This document shows positions 22,761 to 34,746 of a DNA stretch of 64,000 nt, in pieces. The notes beneath the pieces are model-generated. The model did not search any database and was not told the origin of the DNA. It saw nothing but the letters and a program-made list of their open reading frames with translations. Every line of letters begins with the position of its first letter. The stretch's first letter is position 1. The DNA lies in the NCBI GenBank assembly GCA_023853785.1, contig JAJIRX010000811.1:248001-312000 (forward strand), given 5' to 3'. The position numbers and the translations under genes are program-made. The stretch is from Psilocybe azurescens. Taxonomy: Eukaryota; Basidiomycota; Agaricomycetes; Agaricales; Agrocybaceae.

Positions 22761-25700
22761 ATGCGTCTCCTCACGCTCTTTCTTCCCACTCTCGCTCTTT
22801 CTACACTCTTTCCCGCTCCCGTCTCTTCCATCCACCCCCACGCTTTGACCCATCGTCGCGACCATGCGCGTTCTCCTGCATCGTCCATTATCGCCTCGCG
22901 CCAATATCGCGTCCCCCGTGATCTTCTAGACGTATGCATCAATGTTAATGCCAACCTGCTTGCTGATGCATCGCAGCTGCTCGGCCTGTCCTCTCTTCTC
23001 GGTGCTCTCAACCTCGGTGCTGATATCAAGCTCTGCTTATGCCTCAAGGTAAGTCTCGCTTTGGTATGCTTGAAAATGCATACTGACATCCAGTACAGGA
23101 CCTCGATCTTTACCTGGATACCAAGGATCAGCTTTCAGCTCTCATCGGCCTCCTCGGCAAGGACACGGTCGGTGCCCTCATTACGGCTTTGGTACGTTTT
23201 TGCCGTCTTGTATGTCTGCTCGATGTCTCATTCCTGCTAGATCAACACCTCTAAGGATGCTAAGCAATGCACCTTTCCTCAACACGCCCACCACACTTGC
23301 AACACTTCCGATCCTTGCCATTATGCTTGCGACCCTCCATACGTCAACGAAGGCGGTCAATGCGTTTGTGCATCTCCCAATATTTCGTGTAATGGTGTAT
23401 GCGGTGAATTCCCTCAGGTTTGCACTTTTTTCGCGCATATATGCGCATATATTTGACGAAAAATCACTTTTAGGGATGCAGCTCGGCGGTTCCTCGTTCG
23501 TTGACGAAAAAGTCCAAGGCGATCACGACTTTGGCTCAAGCACAGGCCTCTTGCAAATCTGGAGAGACTGTATGCGGTATCTCCGGTAGGGAAAGCACGC
23601 TATCATATGAATGTGTGGATACCAGCTCTACAAATGACAGCTGTGAGTTTCCCCTCTCTCTTTCCATCTAAAAGGTTGCTGAATGTCAATCAGGCGGTGG
23701 CTGCATGGCACCTCATCCATTCTTTGAGGCTAAACCTGCTCGTGTTGCGTCTGGCAAGGATTGTTCGACCATCGCCAACACGAAGAGCACGAGTTGCTCT
23801 TCTTACCGATGCGTTGTCAACGACTGCAAGGAAGGTTGGGTTCCGACCCCGCAGAAGGACGCTTGCATTCCTAATGCTGCCGAGCTGAAAATACGCAGAA
23901 TCAGGAAGCGATCAGGGTCCGCAGTTGTGGATACAAGCTCTAATACGGATATTGACTCTCAAATCACTGCTATCGTCAAATCGGTCATTGCCTTGAATAT
24001 CCACGGGCCAGCCACGGCTCTCAGCAGTTCCCCAACGTCGTATTCCACAGAGGACTTGGCAAACCTGGACTCCATCTCTGGCCTTCTTGAGGGCGTCAAT
24101 GCAGACACAGCAGGTCTCGTTACATCCACCTCCATTCTTACAGTTGTTTCCTATGCCAATAACCTCCTTAATATGTCCTCACTCCTCCGCTCTACAGTGA
24201 ATGATTGTCATTGCGTCACAAGCCTCGGCATCCAGACCTTCTCGAGTGATGTGGACGATCTTGTCAATGGTGTTGGAAGGCTGCTTACTTTGTGTAAAGA
24301 ACATCCAAATGGCGGCCTCACTCCACCTCTATCGCTCGGCTCTTCTGCAAGTGTGCCGTCATCTTCTCCGGACGCATCTGGTCTACCCATCATCGTTGGA
24401 TTGACGACCTTGCTTTCGAGTCCAGGCAAATCAGGCGTCGTGATAGATGGATTAGTAGGCCCTGACACCGCCAAATCCGTCAACAACATCCTTAACGGAC
24501 TGAACCTGGGTCCTGCGAACTATAAGCGTCAAGTCGTTCCACCGATTTCAGCGGTGGTCAATGCGACGGTTGGGGGCAACTCTGGCTTGCTGAACCAGTT
24601 GACGGTCATTGTGAATCTTGTTATCGATTTAACGGGCTCTGCTCCGGCTGCATCTCCAACTGTTGCCTCGTCATCTACAGCTCAGTCCGTTGGTTCAACT
24701 GGCTCGACTTCCTCACTTTCCAACTGCCTAATCGATCCCATTATCTTCGCCACCTTGTATCAGTACTCCATCAACCTCATCGAATCTCCCGATCTCGATT
24801 CCTTCTGCCGCAACACGGGCACATTGTACGCTGCCGAGTGTTCATTGCGAGATCTTTTCAATGAATGCCCATATGTGGATACCCTGGGATTGGAAGGGAT
24901 TGAGGCGGATCTTTTGTTGGTGATCGAGGAGACGCAGTATTTGGATGATTGGTGTATCGCAAATATCGCCCCAGGTCATGGTGGTAATAGTGGCGCAGGT
25001 CATTCCAGTCCGGTTTCTACACCTGCAAGTACGTCCACGCCCTCTTCCTCTGTCGCTGGCACCATTTTGTCTGTGTCCAGCGTTGTTTCTGCCTCTTCCG
25101 TTGGGGTATCTAGTGGTGTTGTGTCTGTATCTGGTTCTACGACATCTCGTGCCGTTTCTGCCACTTCGGGCACTTCCGTTGGCGTTCCTTCCACCGTATC
25201 CATTCCGACATCTCCTACCGTTTCTGTCACGTTGGGCACTTACACTGGCATTTCTTCCTCTGTATCTACTCCGACACACTATTCAACGTCAGCAATTTCG
25301 TCGGCCCCTGCTACTACTCAATCCACCTTGGCAGTACATCCTCTACCTACGTCTACGTCTTCAACCGCAACTGTGACCGCTACCGATATCCCTATCGTCG
25401 TCAATGCGGACGATGTTCTGTCGGACTTAGGATTGTCAGGTACGAAAGCTGTGGTCACCGTCGATGGGCTACTGGGAAACAGTGTGGACGAGAGTGTTGA
25501 TCATATTTTGGATGGGTTGAGCCTTGGGCCCCATAACGTCAGGGAGGAGGGCGTTGAATAAAGCAAGTCGTCAGATCGTTGCCAATGTCAACGCGACTGT
25601 CAATCTCGGAGGACTCGGAGGATTGATTGATGGTCTCGTCGATCTTGCCCTTGGATTGAATAATGTGGGAAGTGCGTTACCTCCTGTGTCGACCTTGGTG

Positions 25701-26405
25701 CCTGCGCTTCCTGTCTCCATTCCAGCGCTTCCTGTTCCAGCGCCTACGCTACCTGTCCCATTACCATCACTTCTTGTCCCATTGTCGCCACTCTCCAATC
25801 TAGTTCCTGCGCTTTCCAGTCCACCCTCGACCCTCGTTGATCAAGCACTCGTCACCGACGTCGTTGCGGCCATCCTCTCCCTCCTATCCTTGCAATCGCC
25901 GACACATTCCCAGTTTCTCCAGGCGCTCAATGAGCTCGTGGCTGCTAGTTCGAGCTCTGCGGAGATTATGAACGGGTGTTCGTGTATGGCTGATGGGGAG
26001 GAATATGAGGATGTGTATAGGTATTTGGTGGATATTGCGGAGGCGGCTGAGGCATTGGAGGCACTTTGTCGTGAGCGTGCTGGCGGTGCGATTTCGAGTT
26101 CGACTGGTGTTAAGCCTTCGCAGTCTGCGACTTTGGCTGGTGCTGATGCTTCTCATTCGGCGACTCCTACTGGCAAGGCTAGTGCCTCTCAGTCTTCAGC
26201 TTCGGCATCTCCCTCCGCCGATGACCCCATCGTCGTCGGCCTCACTAAGTTGCTTAAGGGACTGGGCCTTAATATCGATGCCAAGGTAGTAGTCGATGGA
26301 CTTCTGGGCAATAGTCTCAATCATGCTGTGAACACGATTTTGAATGGCTTGGGCATCGGTCCTAACGGTGCGAGGAGGAGGAAGACGTCTGAACAAGACT
26401 GGTAG
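22761..26405 (+). CDS. CPL1-like secreted cysteine-rich protein with C-terminal repeats (frameshift)
   Basis: Exons 22761-23048, 23099-23191, 23241-23417, 23474-23642 and 23694-26405. A signal peptide (LLTLFLPTLALSTLF) is followed by an N-terminal helical part, a cysteine-rich stretch (CNTSDPCHYACDPPYVNEGG) and a CPL1-like domain (YECVDTSSTNDSCGGC ... GKDCSTIANTKSTSCSSYRC). CPL1 of Cryptococcus is a secreted protein linked to capsule and virulence; the biochemical role is unknown. The long C-terminal part has Ser/Thr-rich linkers, probably O-glycosylated, and three related modules of about 45 residues (pattern IVVxLxxLL..VVxDGLLGxS..VNxILNGLxxGP) near 24385, 25390 and 26222. At about 25541 one G too many (GTCAGGGAGG against GTCAGGAG in the relic at 58.85 kb) ends the frame at 25561 after about 864 aa; without it the protein is about 1145 aa. 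Confidence 0.75.
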
Positions 26406-27262
26406 GAAACCTGTTTCACGATCCGTAGTCCTCCTGCTTTTGTTCTGTTCTCTTCCTGGATGCTGCGTGACTATTTGCTCTCGTACGTTTTCTATTTCTC
26501 TTGCGTCAGGCGTCCATGTGCTGACTTGGATTGATTTCATCGTTGTGGTTTGCTCTAGCTTTGCCTCTTGCCTCTGCCTCTGCGCCGAATTGATTGATGG
26601 ACTACCATATATTCAATGTTTCGCTCTTTAGTGTCGCGAGCTTCTATTGACACCCACTCTTTCTTCCGTCCTTTCTTTCTTGCGCCGCGATTTCCCTTTC
26701 GTCTTTTTTTATTGTTCCTTCTTTGTACACATTTTGTTATATCCTCGTCCAACACCTCCTTTCCACCCTTTTTTGTGCCATTGGACACTATGAATTTGCA
26801 TCGGCGACGAAGACTGGCATGTTATTTGTTTTATACATTGTTTACGGGGACCTTCTTTTTCTTGCGCTCCCTGTTGGCTTCCCTTTTCTCGTAACGCTAG
26901 ATGCTGGACGCTTTTTGTGGTGGCGGTGATTTTTTCCTTTTTTCTGTGTTGTTCGTTTATTATAAATGAGTAGTTATTGTAAATAAAAGTATCGGTATTG
27001 GTATTGGGTGTAGTGGTTTTTTTTTTGCCTGTGTTAAGCTTTATGTGAATAATCATTTTTTTCTTGGTCTTACGCCGTTTTGTTTTAAGTTGTTTAGGAC
27101 TCGTTCGACGCTGTTCGACGCTGCATTTGTTGCGTTTGTGAAGTGATCAAGCTAGTTTAATCAGGATCTATGATAGCGAGGACGTACTTTTGTTTTTTGG
27201 GAGTTATTGATAATGATGATGATGATTATTGTGGCAATGATTATGTTACCTTTTTTTGATAG
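26406..27262. other. 3' flank of CPL1-like gene
   Basis: T-rich, low-complexity sequence with C/T runs, then a TGATGATGATGAT microsatellite near 27214. It is duplicated, with divergence, at about 36990-37800. No gene is recognised. Confidence 0.5.
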
Positions 27263-28095
27263 AGACCTTGGAGGATTGTATCACCGTGCAAGTTGGCGAT
27301 GCCAGCAGCGATACCACTGACAGCGGCAAGTTGAGCGATTGGATGGCGGCGTTCCATGGTCATGCAGAGATTATGCAGATGAGTCTTCCTGGAACACATG
27401 ACACGTATACTTGTGCGTTAGCCGATATCAATGTCGTTTATCCATTGACATTGCTATAGTTATGATTGGTCCTGTGGGTCCGGAGGAGCCGTACTATGTG
27501 AACGATTAAACGATTTATAATTTGAATAGGGAATTATACGCCTAAGGTGTAGGAGTCTGTGAAGAGATATACTGGACCGTCAGTGTGCTGCTTGTGCTTC
27601 TGTTGTGCGCTTGGTTTGCTTGAACGTCGCGATGGCTGATTTAGAGACTCCTTCTGACTTCCGGCATTGCATTTGGGGTGATCTCATTTTCAGAATTTAC
27701 GATTCAAGAGTCTTCAGATGTCAACAACTCTCGATCTTCAGGACGTTGAACGATGGCATACGGGTCTTTGGCTTACGATATGCGTGGAATCCGGATTTGG
27801 AGACTAGGTTTTCATCATTGTAAGAACTTCCTGTACTACATTTCTATACCTTTGCTAATGTGCTTGTTTAAACGAATTGGTTTGCTGATATTTTGCTTTT
27901 ATAAAGAAAAAGCCATCCTGTGCCCTACGACAAGGATGGAGGACATGTTTTTGGGCTGTATACTTGGCTCGGTTTGCATCCTACAGTGACCATTCTTGTG
28001 TCGATGAACTATGACCCGGGGACTGGGACATCGGATGACGTTTGACTACAGGAAACATGATATCGTATTCTGATTAGCAAATTGGCTAATTACCA
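27263..28095 (+). pseudogene. PI-PLC-like relic, copy 2 (3' half deleted)
   Basis: Matches exons 2-5 of the copy at 37950-39707: KLSDWMAAFHGHAEIMQMSLPGTHDT is split over the expected exon, then RTLNDGIRVFGLRYAWNP and PTTRMEDMFLGC. It shares with copy 3 a one-base loss in TTTTTGGGCTGTATACTTGG, where copy 1 has an intact reading of GLYNWLD. After the codons for LxxTLYHIL-like sequence the homology jumps at about 28090 straight into the 3' flank (ATGAAAAGATGTAATT, equivalent to 39755), so exons 6-9 are gone. It also has in-frame stops. Non-functional. Confidence 0.85.
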
Positions 28096-28335
28096 TGAAA
28101 AGATGTAATTGCTTTTGAAAGGTCCGGTTAAAGCTCGGGGAATCATGCATCCACAATGCCTTCATCTCAGTGACGAAAACGCTATAAAGTTGTCATAACA
28201 AGTGACAGATAACTCAAGCAGAAGTATCTACACACTCGTTTAGGCGTAAGTATATCACACCATACCGCAGATAGTGATGAATGAGCGGTACCATTGTATA
28301 TATATACACCCCGGCGCACCGGCGCTAAAGCTATG

Positions 28336-29330
28336 TAGTCTGCGTATTTGGGCAGTGGAATCAGGACAAACGATTTTACATCGTCTATCCCATATGCGTG
28401 ATTGTTATCTGGATTCCTGCAGTGGTGTCCATGTCTTCTGCGATCAAAAACGCGAAATGTAAGTTGAGATTTTTCTTATAATGTAAGTTCGTGTAGTGCC
28501 TGACCAATATCCAAGACGTCGATGCTCCATACCCCGGGTTTATGGGGTGCTTCACCCTTGACGCATCAGCAATTTATCCGGTATATGTTTGAATCTCTCT
28601 TCTCGTCTATGATGCAGGTATGTTGTTGTCTAATAGAAGAATGTCTTCACTTAATAAGTTGATGCTTCATTTGTATTCCCAGTGTCTCTGATTTTCCCGG
28701 AGTTCAGCACTGTACGTAAACGTCCAATGTTGGGCTTTCTATGATAATGCACGATGGACATCTAAAATCCCCTCATTATCAAGATCGAAACGGAATCATG
28801 GGCCATTCTCGCCATCAAATGTTGTTTCCCGTGACGGTGTGTGGTTGATTTCAGACTAAACTAGAAGTATTTGTTGATTGTATTTGTGTATTTAGGAGTC
28901 ATCTACTACATCACACTATTCAGTGGGACCATTTTCCGCTTTCCGCTTTCCCTGTCCTTTTCGTCCTTTTGACTGCCGCCTCTAGTTTTCTCTCTCCTCA
29001 ACATCATTTTCAGTGTTGCGTTAGATGTTAGTATTAGAATCAGTACCAGCTTACATTATTTCATCACATACAGCCTCCGGCTCGTTCCTCTCTCGGGACG
29101 TAAGTATTTTTGGCATTCTGCATCAATCAGAGCAACCTAGCTCATCATTGAACTATTTTGTTACCCAACGGCATGAGCCGAACTCTACACTCCGCCATTG
29201 CGAGTCGCGTCCTCCTCCACATGTGTACTACACAGGGAATGCGCGCGATCAGGGTCATCTGAAAGAAGGAGGTGATGGCTTGGAGAATGTTACACATACA
29301 ATTACTTATGGCAGCTCGAGCAATATTTGA
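28336..29330 (+). pseudogene. DUF6533-family membrane protein relic (5' half missing)
   Basis: Homologous to the 3' two thirds of the gene at 42943-44564. AGTCTGCGTATTTGGGCAGTGG lacks 2 bp against the paralogue (GCGGTGTGGAATCAGG), shifting the frame. Later blocks match YPICVI, YPGFMGCFTLDAxAIxxxYV and the C-terminal SSNI-stop. The DUF6533 domain itself is absent, replaced by the PLC 3' flank that ends near 28280. Confidence 0.75.
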
Positions 29331-29975
29331 AGATGGCATTCACCCCAGACTAAATTGCACCATTCATTCCAGAAAGTAGATTAATTTAGATCCTCGTATA
29401 TTTATTATTATTTATTAACACATCGCCTCTGGCGATGAGAAGATCCGACCAAGCTATCGGAAAAGAAAGGATACGAATAGAGCCGGCAGAGCTTAGCGGA
29501 TTGTAAAGGAGGAAGATGTATTGAAGAGATACACATCTATAGTTGGAGAAGAGAAAGTATGTTCAGTTGTAGCCCATCTATTTACGGAAACTGCACCCGA
29601 ACCGCCGTTTACCACAAGAAGTGGCACGAGTAGTTACCAAAGGAAACCTTTCACACAATCCCTCGCAAGTGAATTGATAGTTATTACATATCGAACATCT
29701 CTATTACCGTCTTTCTGTCGGCAGCTTTCAAATAACTCTTACATCATACGATAATTTTATCTTCTGTCGAGCCCAGATCTTAGTCTCCGTCAGAGCTGAT
29801 ACCAGCCAAGATTGACAATTTCAACGAGTATTATAGTATACATCATAGAGTGTTTGAAGGAACGATTATCGCTGGCGATTAGATTGGCCTCGGTCGCCCG
29901 ATGCTTTCATATGTTTTGAGAGTCCTTCCAGAAAGACCTGTCAGAACGAAATAAAGCAGCATTGTGTTAGACTGC
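29331..29975. repeat. Duplicated tail of block A
   Basis: The stretch 29640-29975 matches 44980-45330 (for example GGCAGCTTTCAAATA/GCAGCTTTCAAATA and AGCCCAGATCTTAGT). Minus-strand frames in both copies are open only in pieces; I cannot identify a gene, though the conservation hints at one that has decayed. Confidence 0.55.
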
Positions 29976-31337
29976 TCACTCGTTTGGGTGATTCTGGTCC
30001 AAGGCTGCATTCACGTCATCGTGCGTGAAAGAATCTTGAAGGCGTTCCATCGTTATGGTTTTCTCAACATGTATATTCGTATTGAGATTAATGGCAATGT
30101 TACCAGTGCTGTCTATCAAGTCTCGTCGGCCCCCTCGATGAGATTTGTCGAAGACACCGAAAGTAGACGAGCGAGGCGACAGCTGATAACCATTCCTATG
30201 ATTTCCTGCGGTTGCGATGATACTCTGCATCGTGTTTTCTGCAAAATTTCCAAACCTAATGTTCCTGAACACCCGGCAGGCCATTATGTTCATTATCAGG
30301 ACGTTAGGACCTGTGAACATCGTTCGATACGCCTCAGGAACGGGTTTAATGCACATCATAATGAGGGTCACAAGATTGCTAGTGACGGTCGTTCTTAAAA
30401 GGCAGGCATGAAATGGCCCTGTAAGCGTGCATGGAGAATAGACATGCGAGGGATGCACTCACAGATAATAGACTTGTCCATCTTTCAAAAGCGCTCGCGA
30501 AAAGGCGGGCATACTATCACCGAGGACCATAGCCCGAAATTCAGCCTTCACACCGTGCTCGACATGCACATTACGCATCAATTTCCAAGAGATGGCCAAA
30601 AAGACAAGGGTGTCATTTATCAGGGGAGTAATGACACTGCTTGAGATATAACCCTTCAGATGCAGGGTAATGCAGTACTTGGTCGGTCCTATCTCTCCAC
30701 CTTGTCTCCCTTGTGTAACTGTCAAGCACGTCCCAAGAACGGCGAGCCACGATAACGCAAAGAATGTGACAATGTATCTGCTCTTGTCGAATATGGCTCT
30801 GACTCGCAGGAAGAGGAGCAAAGAAGTGGAAGCGACGGCAGCCGCGTAAAACCCAGCCTTCACTCTTTCAAATCTATTGCAACTCCCAATTGGGGCAGCT
30901 ATGGTTGAGTTGGGGTCAGCTTTAAAGTGTCAAATGAAGACGGTGAATGGGGATTCACTATGACCGATAGTAGAGGAAAGAATAAAGCCTAGAGAGCCGA
31001 ATCTTATATAGCAGTCAATAATCATCAGAGATGCATTAATATATGAGAGTCAAGGTACCTGGATATGAAGTATACCACTGTGGGGAGCTTAATGCGATAG
31101 CTACGCAGTAATGCATAATCGTTCCTCAAGTTATCCAAAATGTCCCAAATCATGATCTAGAGCACTACTAGTCAGCCTCAGCCTGGACATGATACAATCG
31201 ACCGTGCTCACCCCACAGCATGCAACGAACATGTAAGCTGAGATAGTCGTTTGAAATGCGAGGTCTGGCGAAAGATAAGCCATCGGCGTGAGAGGATTGA
31301 GTTGCTGCTGTTGCGGAGCAGCAGTTGTATTGGGCAT
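29976..31337 (-). CDS. Multi-pass membrane protein, family copy M4 (intact)
   Basis: Exons 31337-31212, 31156-31059, 31002-30959, 30898-30463 and 30393-29976 give an uninterrupted 373-residue protein. Exons 2-4 have the family lengths (98, 44 and 436 nt). Start: MPNTTAAPQQQQ aligns with M3 (MDNTTSAAQQQ); an in-frame ATG 24 nt upstream (MESPSPGS) is the alternative. Core blocks: SPDLAFQTTISAYMFVAC, IWDILDNLRNDYALL, LPTVVYFISR, VASTSLLLFLRVRAIFDKSR, TPLINDTLVFLAISWKLM, LLKDGQVYYL, TVTSNLVTLIM and GPNVLIMNIMACRVFRNIRFG. It is predicted to be an integral membrane protein of unknown function. The third exon ends ...STIGH where the paralogues have ...FQ. Its 3' end abuts duplication block A. Confidence 0.87.
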
Positions 31338-31445
31338 TGAACCAGGTGAGGGGCTTTCCAAGACAAGAGCAACAAAAGGTTTCTAGTAAACAATAACGGT
31401 GGGGGACTCTGTCCAATCAGCAGCATATAACTCCGAATCACTTAG

Positions 31446-31460
31446 GGTCTACTGAAACGT
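31446..31460 (-). promoter_or_regulatory. Degenerate copy of the shared upstream motif (M4)
   Basis: The minus strand reads ACGTTTCAGTAGACC, a weak match to GCGTTTCAATCGGGG, about 110 nt before the M4 ATG. A TTATAT lies at about 31425-31433. Confidence 0.3.
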
Positions 31461-32542
31461 TGCCCCACATCTCGATATAGTTTGTCAAGAAGCGAAGTTC
31501 CCAGAGAAAAAGGTCAGGGTCGTGGCTGGGGGTTCAGCCACGATATTTTAAGCAGAGAACGGGGACAAGGCCGCGTGTTGCAACGCCAGTCACGGTAAAG
31601 TGTGTTGTTGGGTTTAGGGTTTTGAACTTCAAAGCATATCGCCAGGGTACGGTTTCTCGTACATGGTATCATAACATAGTCCGTCGGGGGTGGTGCGTCC
31701 CCAGAGGTTTTGGCCTTGTGAAGAAGACGACCGTAGTAGTCGTCCCGTAATGAAGAACTGGATGGCAATGTGTCGCCCGCCCAAAGAGCCTCCATTGCCT
31801 ACGGCATTGCCGAGTTGCCCGGATTTCTAATGTTGCAGAGAACAAGGTATAAAACGTAACCTTTGCTGGCGGGAGCCTATTTTGACTTGTTCAAGCCGCG
31901 CTGCCGAAGTAATTTTAATAAGCCACATATTTTGCACATATGTAAGCACTCCAGACAATGATTGAGTGATGATACAATTTTTTGTTTGCAGAATTTATAT
32001 TATTGAGAAGAAGGAAACAGAAGTGGAGAATGCAAGATGGATGGGATTCGTCGAGAGTTGACAGAAGATTTTTGACTGGAAGCGGGTCGACGTTCAAAAT
32101 TCAAAAAGTTCAAACGTTCAAATTCAGTCTAACAAGATTTTGTCTGCCCGGTTATGCCAATGGTTGTTGCTTCGAAGTTGGTGATATACGCCACACATTT
32201 ATGTCCAGATTTATGAAAGCTAGGTAATAGTTCTCTTCCAACGAGCTAGCCTCTAGGCCTTGAAGAAGGATGCGATCACTCAAGATATTCAGAGCGAATG
32301 ATTCTATTTTGCAAGAAGAACCTGACTTCTTTCATCATACACGAACTCGAAAAGGACGGGGAAACATTCTCGGACTTCTTTAAGTGGCGGCTGGGCGCTA
32401 AATCCATCGACCTCCGATGCGGGGTGAATAAAGCATGTCCATCACCACGTCACGCGGGAACTCGTAGATAACGCTAATCTTACTCGCTTGCGATCATCCA
32501 TTAATTAAACATACAAATACCGTACGTACCAGCCCAATCTAC
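31461..32542. other. Intergenic region, no gene recognised
   Basis: Short frames at 31514-31795 and 31982-32227 show no recognisable motif. This is the far upstream region of M4 and the 3' flank of the lactonase gene. Confidence 0.4.
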
Positions 32543-34025
32543 TTACAAAAACACAAAACTCGTCCTATTCTGCACCTCCGTATTCCTCGCCACCAGCGTC
32601 AAGTTCCTGCCTCCATCCACCCTCCTGAACACAGCGACTCCACCATCCAGATTTGCGCCGGCAATGAGGAACTCATCGCCGCCGTCTTCTACATGGCCGA
32701 TCGCCATGCTGCGTATCTGGCTCAGACCGGTGAAGGTCTGCGATTGTAGGGTGAGGGTGGCGGAGAATGTGTTGATGGGGTCCGCGTCGGGCGAGAGGGC
32801 GCCTAAGTCTTGTCGTCGAACCCATGAACGTGGGTGCGAGCGAAGGCTATCGGCGGCGGTGGTGTTGCCATTAGGTGCGGAAGCGTCCGTGGAGTTCTTA
32901 TACTCGAATATCGCAATCGCGTCTCCCCTGGGGTCAAACTCCGGTCCCAGATTCCTATTGCTCACATAGATCAATGGGTTGGGGAACTTGTCCGAGGGCT
33001 CAGTGATAATAAGCTCTGCCCCCGCGAACGAAGCATTGAGAGTGAGGTCGTCCTGCGGGATGATAGACACGTTCGCGAGAACGGGGAAGGTGGTGCCGTT
33101 CGGAGCGGCAGGGATTTGCTGCGCTGTGAGCGTCGAGGTGAGCTCGTTAACGATGAAAAGGATGTTGTCGTGGATCGCAAGGTGGCGGGGGCCGTTGCCC
33201 GGTGCGACGTCGATCTGGCCTTGCACACTGAAATTGCCAGGTGTCCCGTTGTTTACGAGCCGCCAGATTTTGTCGGCTCCCTACATAATTACAAGTAAGT
33301 TAAATTTACTTAGACACAAAAATGGGGAGGTGAAAGCTGGAATGCAGGGAAACAGGACGTACGAAGTCGGCGATGAAGACTTCGCCGTTGAATTCGAGCG
33401 ACATGTGTGGGTTGGATGGGCCTCCATTGACAGGGAAGTTTACGATAGGTGAGTCCCTCTCGAAATGCAAAGGGTCGCCGGGGATTGTGGCCACCAGGGA
33501 GCAATTAGGTGATCCAAACTATGCTCATTCAATCATTACGGTGTTAGAACTTAGCAATTTATAGAAAGAATGATAAAGGAGTCGTCGGGATGAGATGACA
33601 TACGTTCATAGCAGTGACCTCGCCTGTGGAAAGTGGGTTGGTGAACGTAGGCCCATTACCACCTGTCGACACTGTGTCCACCAATGATATCCCTCCGTCC
33701 GCATCGACTAAGAAAGATTGAAGGTTCCCGACCGGCGCGATTTCGTTTACAGCACTATCCCATATCAAGTTCGCCGAAGGAAAATAAAAGATAAAGACAA
33801 AAACGTCAAATCAGCTTTTTGTTATCACACTTGAAGCCATTGATTAAAAAGAAGGACGTAGGCTCACTATAGAATACTCGAGTTCTCGGGGTGCGACGCG
33901 ATCCATGATGGGTTTTGCCCCGTTGTCGTCTGATTGGTGAGGGAGAGCGTGGACGAGTCCGGGTTGAACACGTAGGTCGCGATGAACGTGGAGAAACCGC
34001 CTGCGAGGATCGTGAAGTTGACCAT
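32543..34025 (-). CDS. Lactonase, seven-bladed beta-propeller family
   Basis: Four exons: 34025-33868, 33754-33604, 33518-33363 and 33280-32543, closing perfectly to 400 residues. Blocks typical of the family are GGFSTFIATYVFNPDSSTL (first blade), SWIASHPENSSILYAVNE, NPHMSLEFNGEVFIADF, APGNGPRHLAIHDNILFIVN, IYVSNRN and FLIAGANLDGGVAVFRR. Members include 6-phosphogluconolactonase-like enzymes and the fungal 3-carboxy-cis,cis-muconate cyclase, which opens or closes lactone rings in the beta-ketoadipate pathway. No signal peptide is evident, so a cytosolic enzyme is likely. The exact substrate cannot be read from sequence. The gene is free of lesions and is probably functional. A decarboxylase/enol-lactonase-like fusion lies 13 kb away. 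Confidence 0.85.
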
Positions 34026-34746
34026 GATTATGATCGGTGATTATGATTCAGAGTGAGCGGGTTCGATGTTGAGGGTGAGAAGTCGCGCAGCGATCTACTT
34101 GTCTAATGTAAATGGCGAAGAGGATGGATAGACCTGGTAAGCGCTAGGCCTACGAATGTGCGGAGGGACCGAACCGGAAACAGAAGTGGTGGTGGAGGAG
34201 AAAATGGAGGTCAGAAGCAAGGAGTATAAGTGCCCTTAAAATAGCAATACGTAAAGCAAGGCCTGGCACAGCAGTAACAATGGCCCTTTGTTTTCATATC
34301 AGATGAGGCTTGAAGGCAGTGCCGCCAGGCTGCCCGAATGGCCCATGATGCATGATGCATAGTCCCTGATATGGCCAACTGAGCTGATCATGGCGGTCGT
34401 TGTGATTGATTTGAGCTGAAACTTCAAAGAGGAGGAGGACGAGGCGGAGGACGATCATGGGCCATGGCAAATCATCCAGGAGATCTGTCATTGTTGTTGT
34501 CGACTAATAGTCTGGCGCTGATCAACGAGTGGAGACCGGCCCGTTTGTCGGCAAAATGCGTGCAAAAACGAATCCCTCTTTCCCTTGACTGCTCACATAA
34601 CTAAGAGATAACTTGAATGTAATATAAACCCTAGAAAAACGTTAGGTCGAGCCGGAAAATCAAACGAAAGGAAAAGTCAAGCAAATAATGAGCAAACACA
34701 CAGCCAAAGTCTATGTCGGACTTTCAAAGTGGTTGCTCAAGCCTCA
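34026..34746. promoter_or_regulatory. Upstream region of the lactonase gene
   Basis: Divergent space between the lactonase and kinase-like genes. The minus strand carries GCTATTTTAAGGGCAC near 34233-34248, a possible weak TATA element. No gene is recognised. Confidence 0.35.

Larger units (their letters stand above)
23963..29980 (+). repeat. Segmental duplication block A
   Basis: The CPL1 3' half, its 3' flank, the PLC relic, the DUF6533 relic and the tail to 29980 are present in the same order and orientation at 36263-45330 (block B). Examples: AATCACTGCTAT.GTCAAATCGGTCAT, TTTGGGCTGTATACTTGGCTCG, and GTTTATGGGGTGCTT are shared. Block B keeps parts that A has lost (PLC exons 6-9, the DUF6533 5' half), while A keeps the CPL1 middle. 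Confidence 0.8.

Noticed and set aside
22559..23089. 176-codon minus-strand frame between MED8 and CPL1
   Set aside because: Antisense to the CPL1 first exon with its clear signal peptide and splice donor.
24842..25376. Long Arg-rich and Leu-rich frames opposite and parallel to CPL1
   Set aside because: Shadow frames of the Ser/Thr-rich linker in the CPL1-like gene; no independent evidence.
27200..27250. Possible CRISPR-like or regulatory repeat (TGATGATGATGATTATT)
   Set aside because: A simple microsatellite in a eukaryotic genome; no spacer structure.
28274..28462. Independent small gene at the DUF6533 relic
   Set aside because: The frame is only a fragment of the DUF6533 homology with a 2-bp deletion relative to the copy at 43549.
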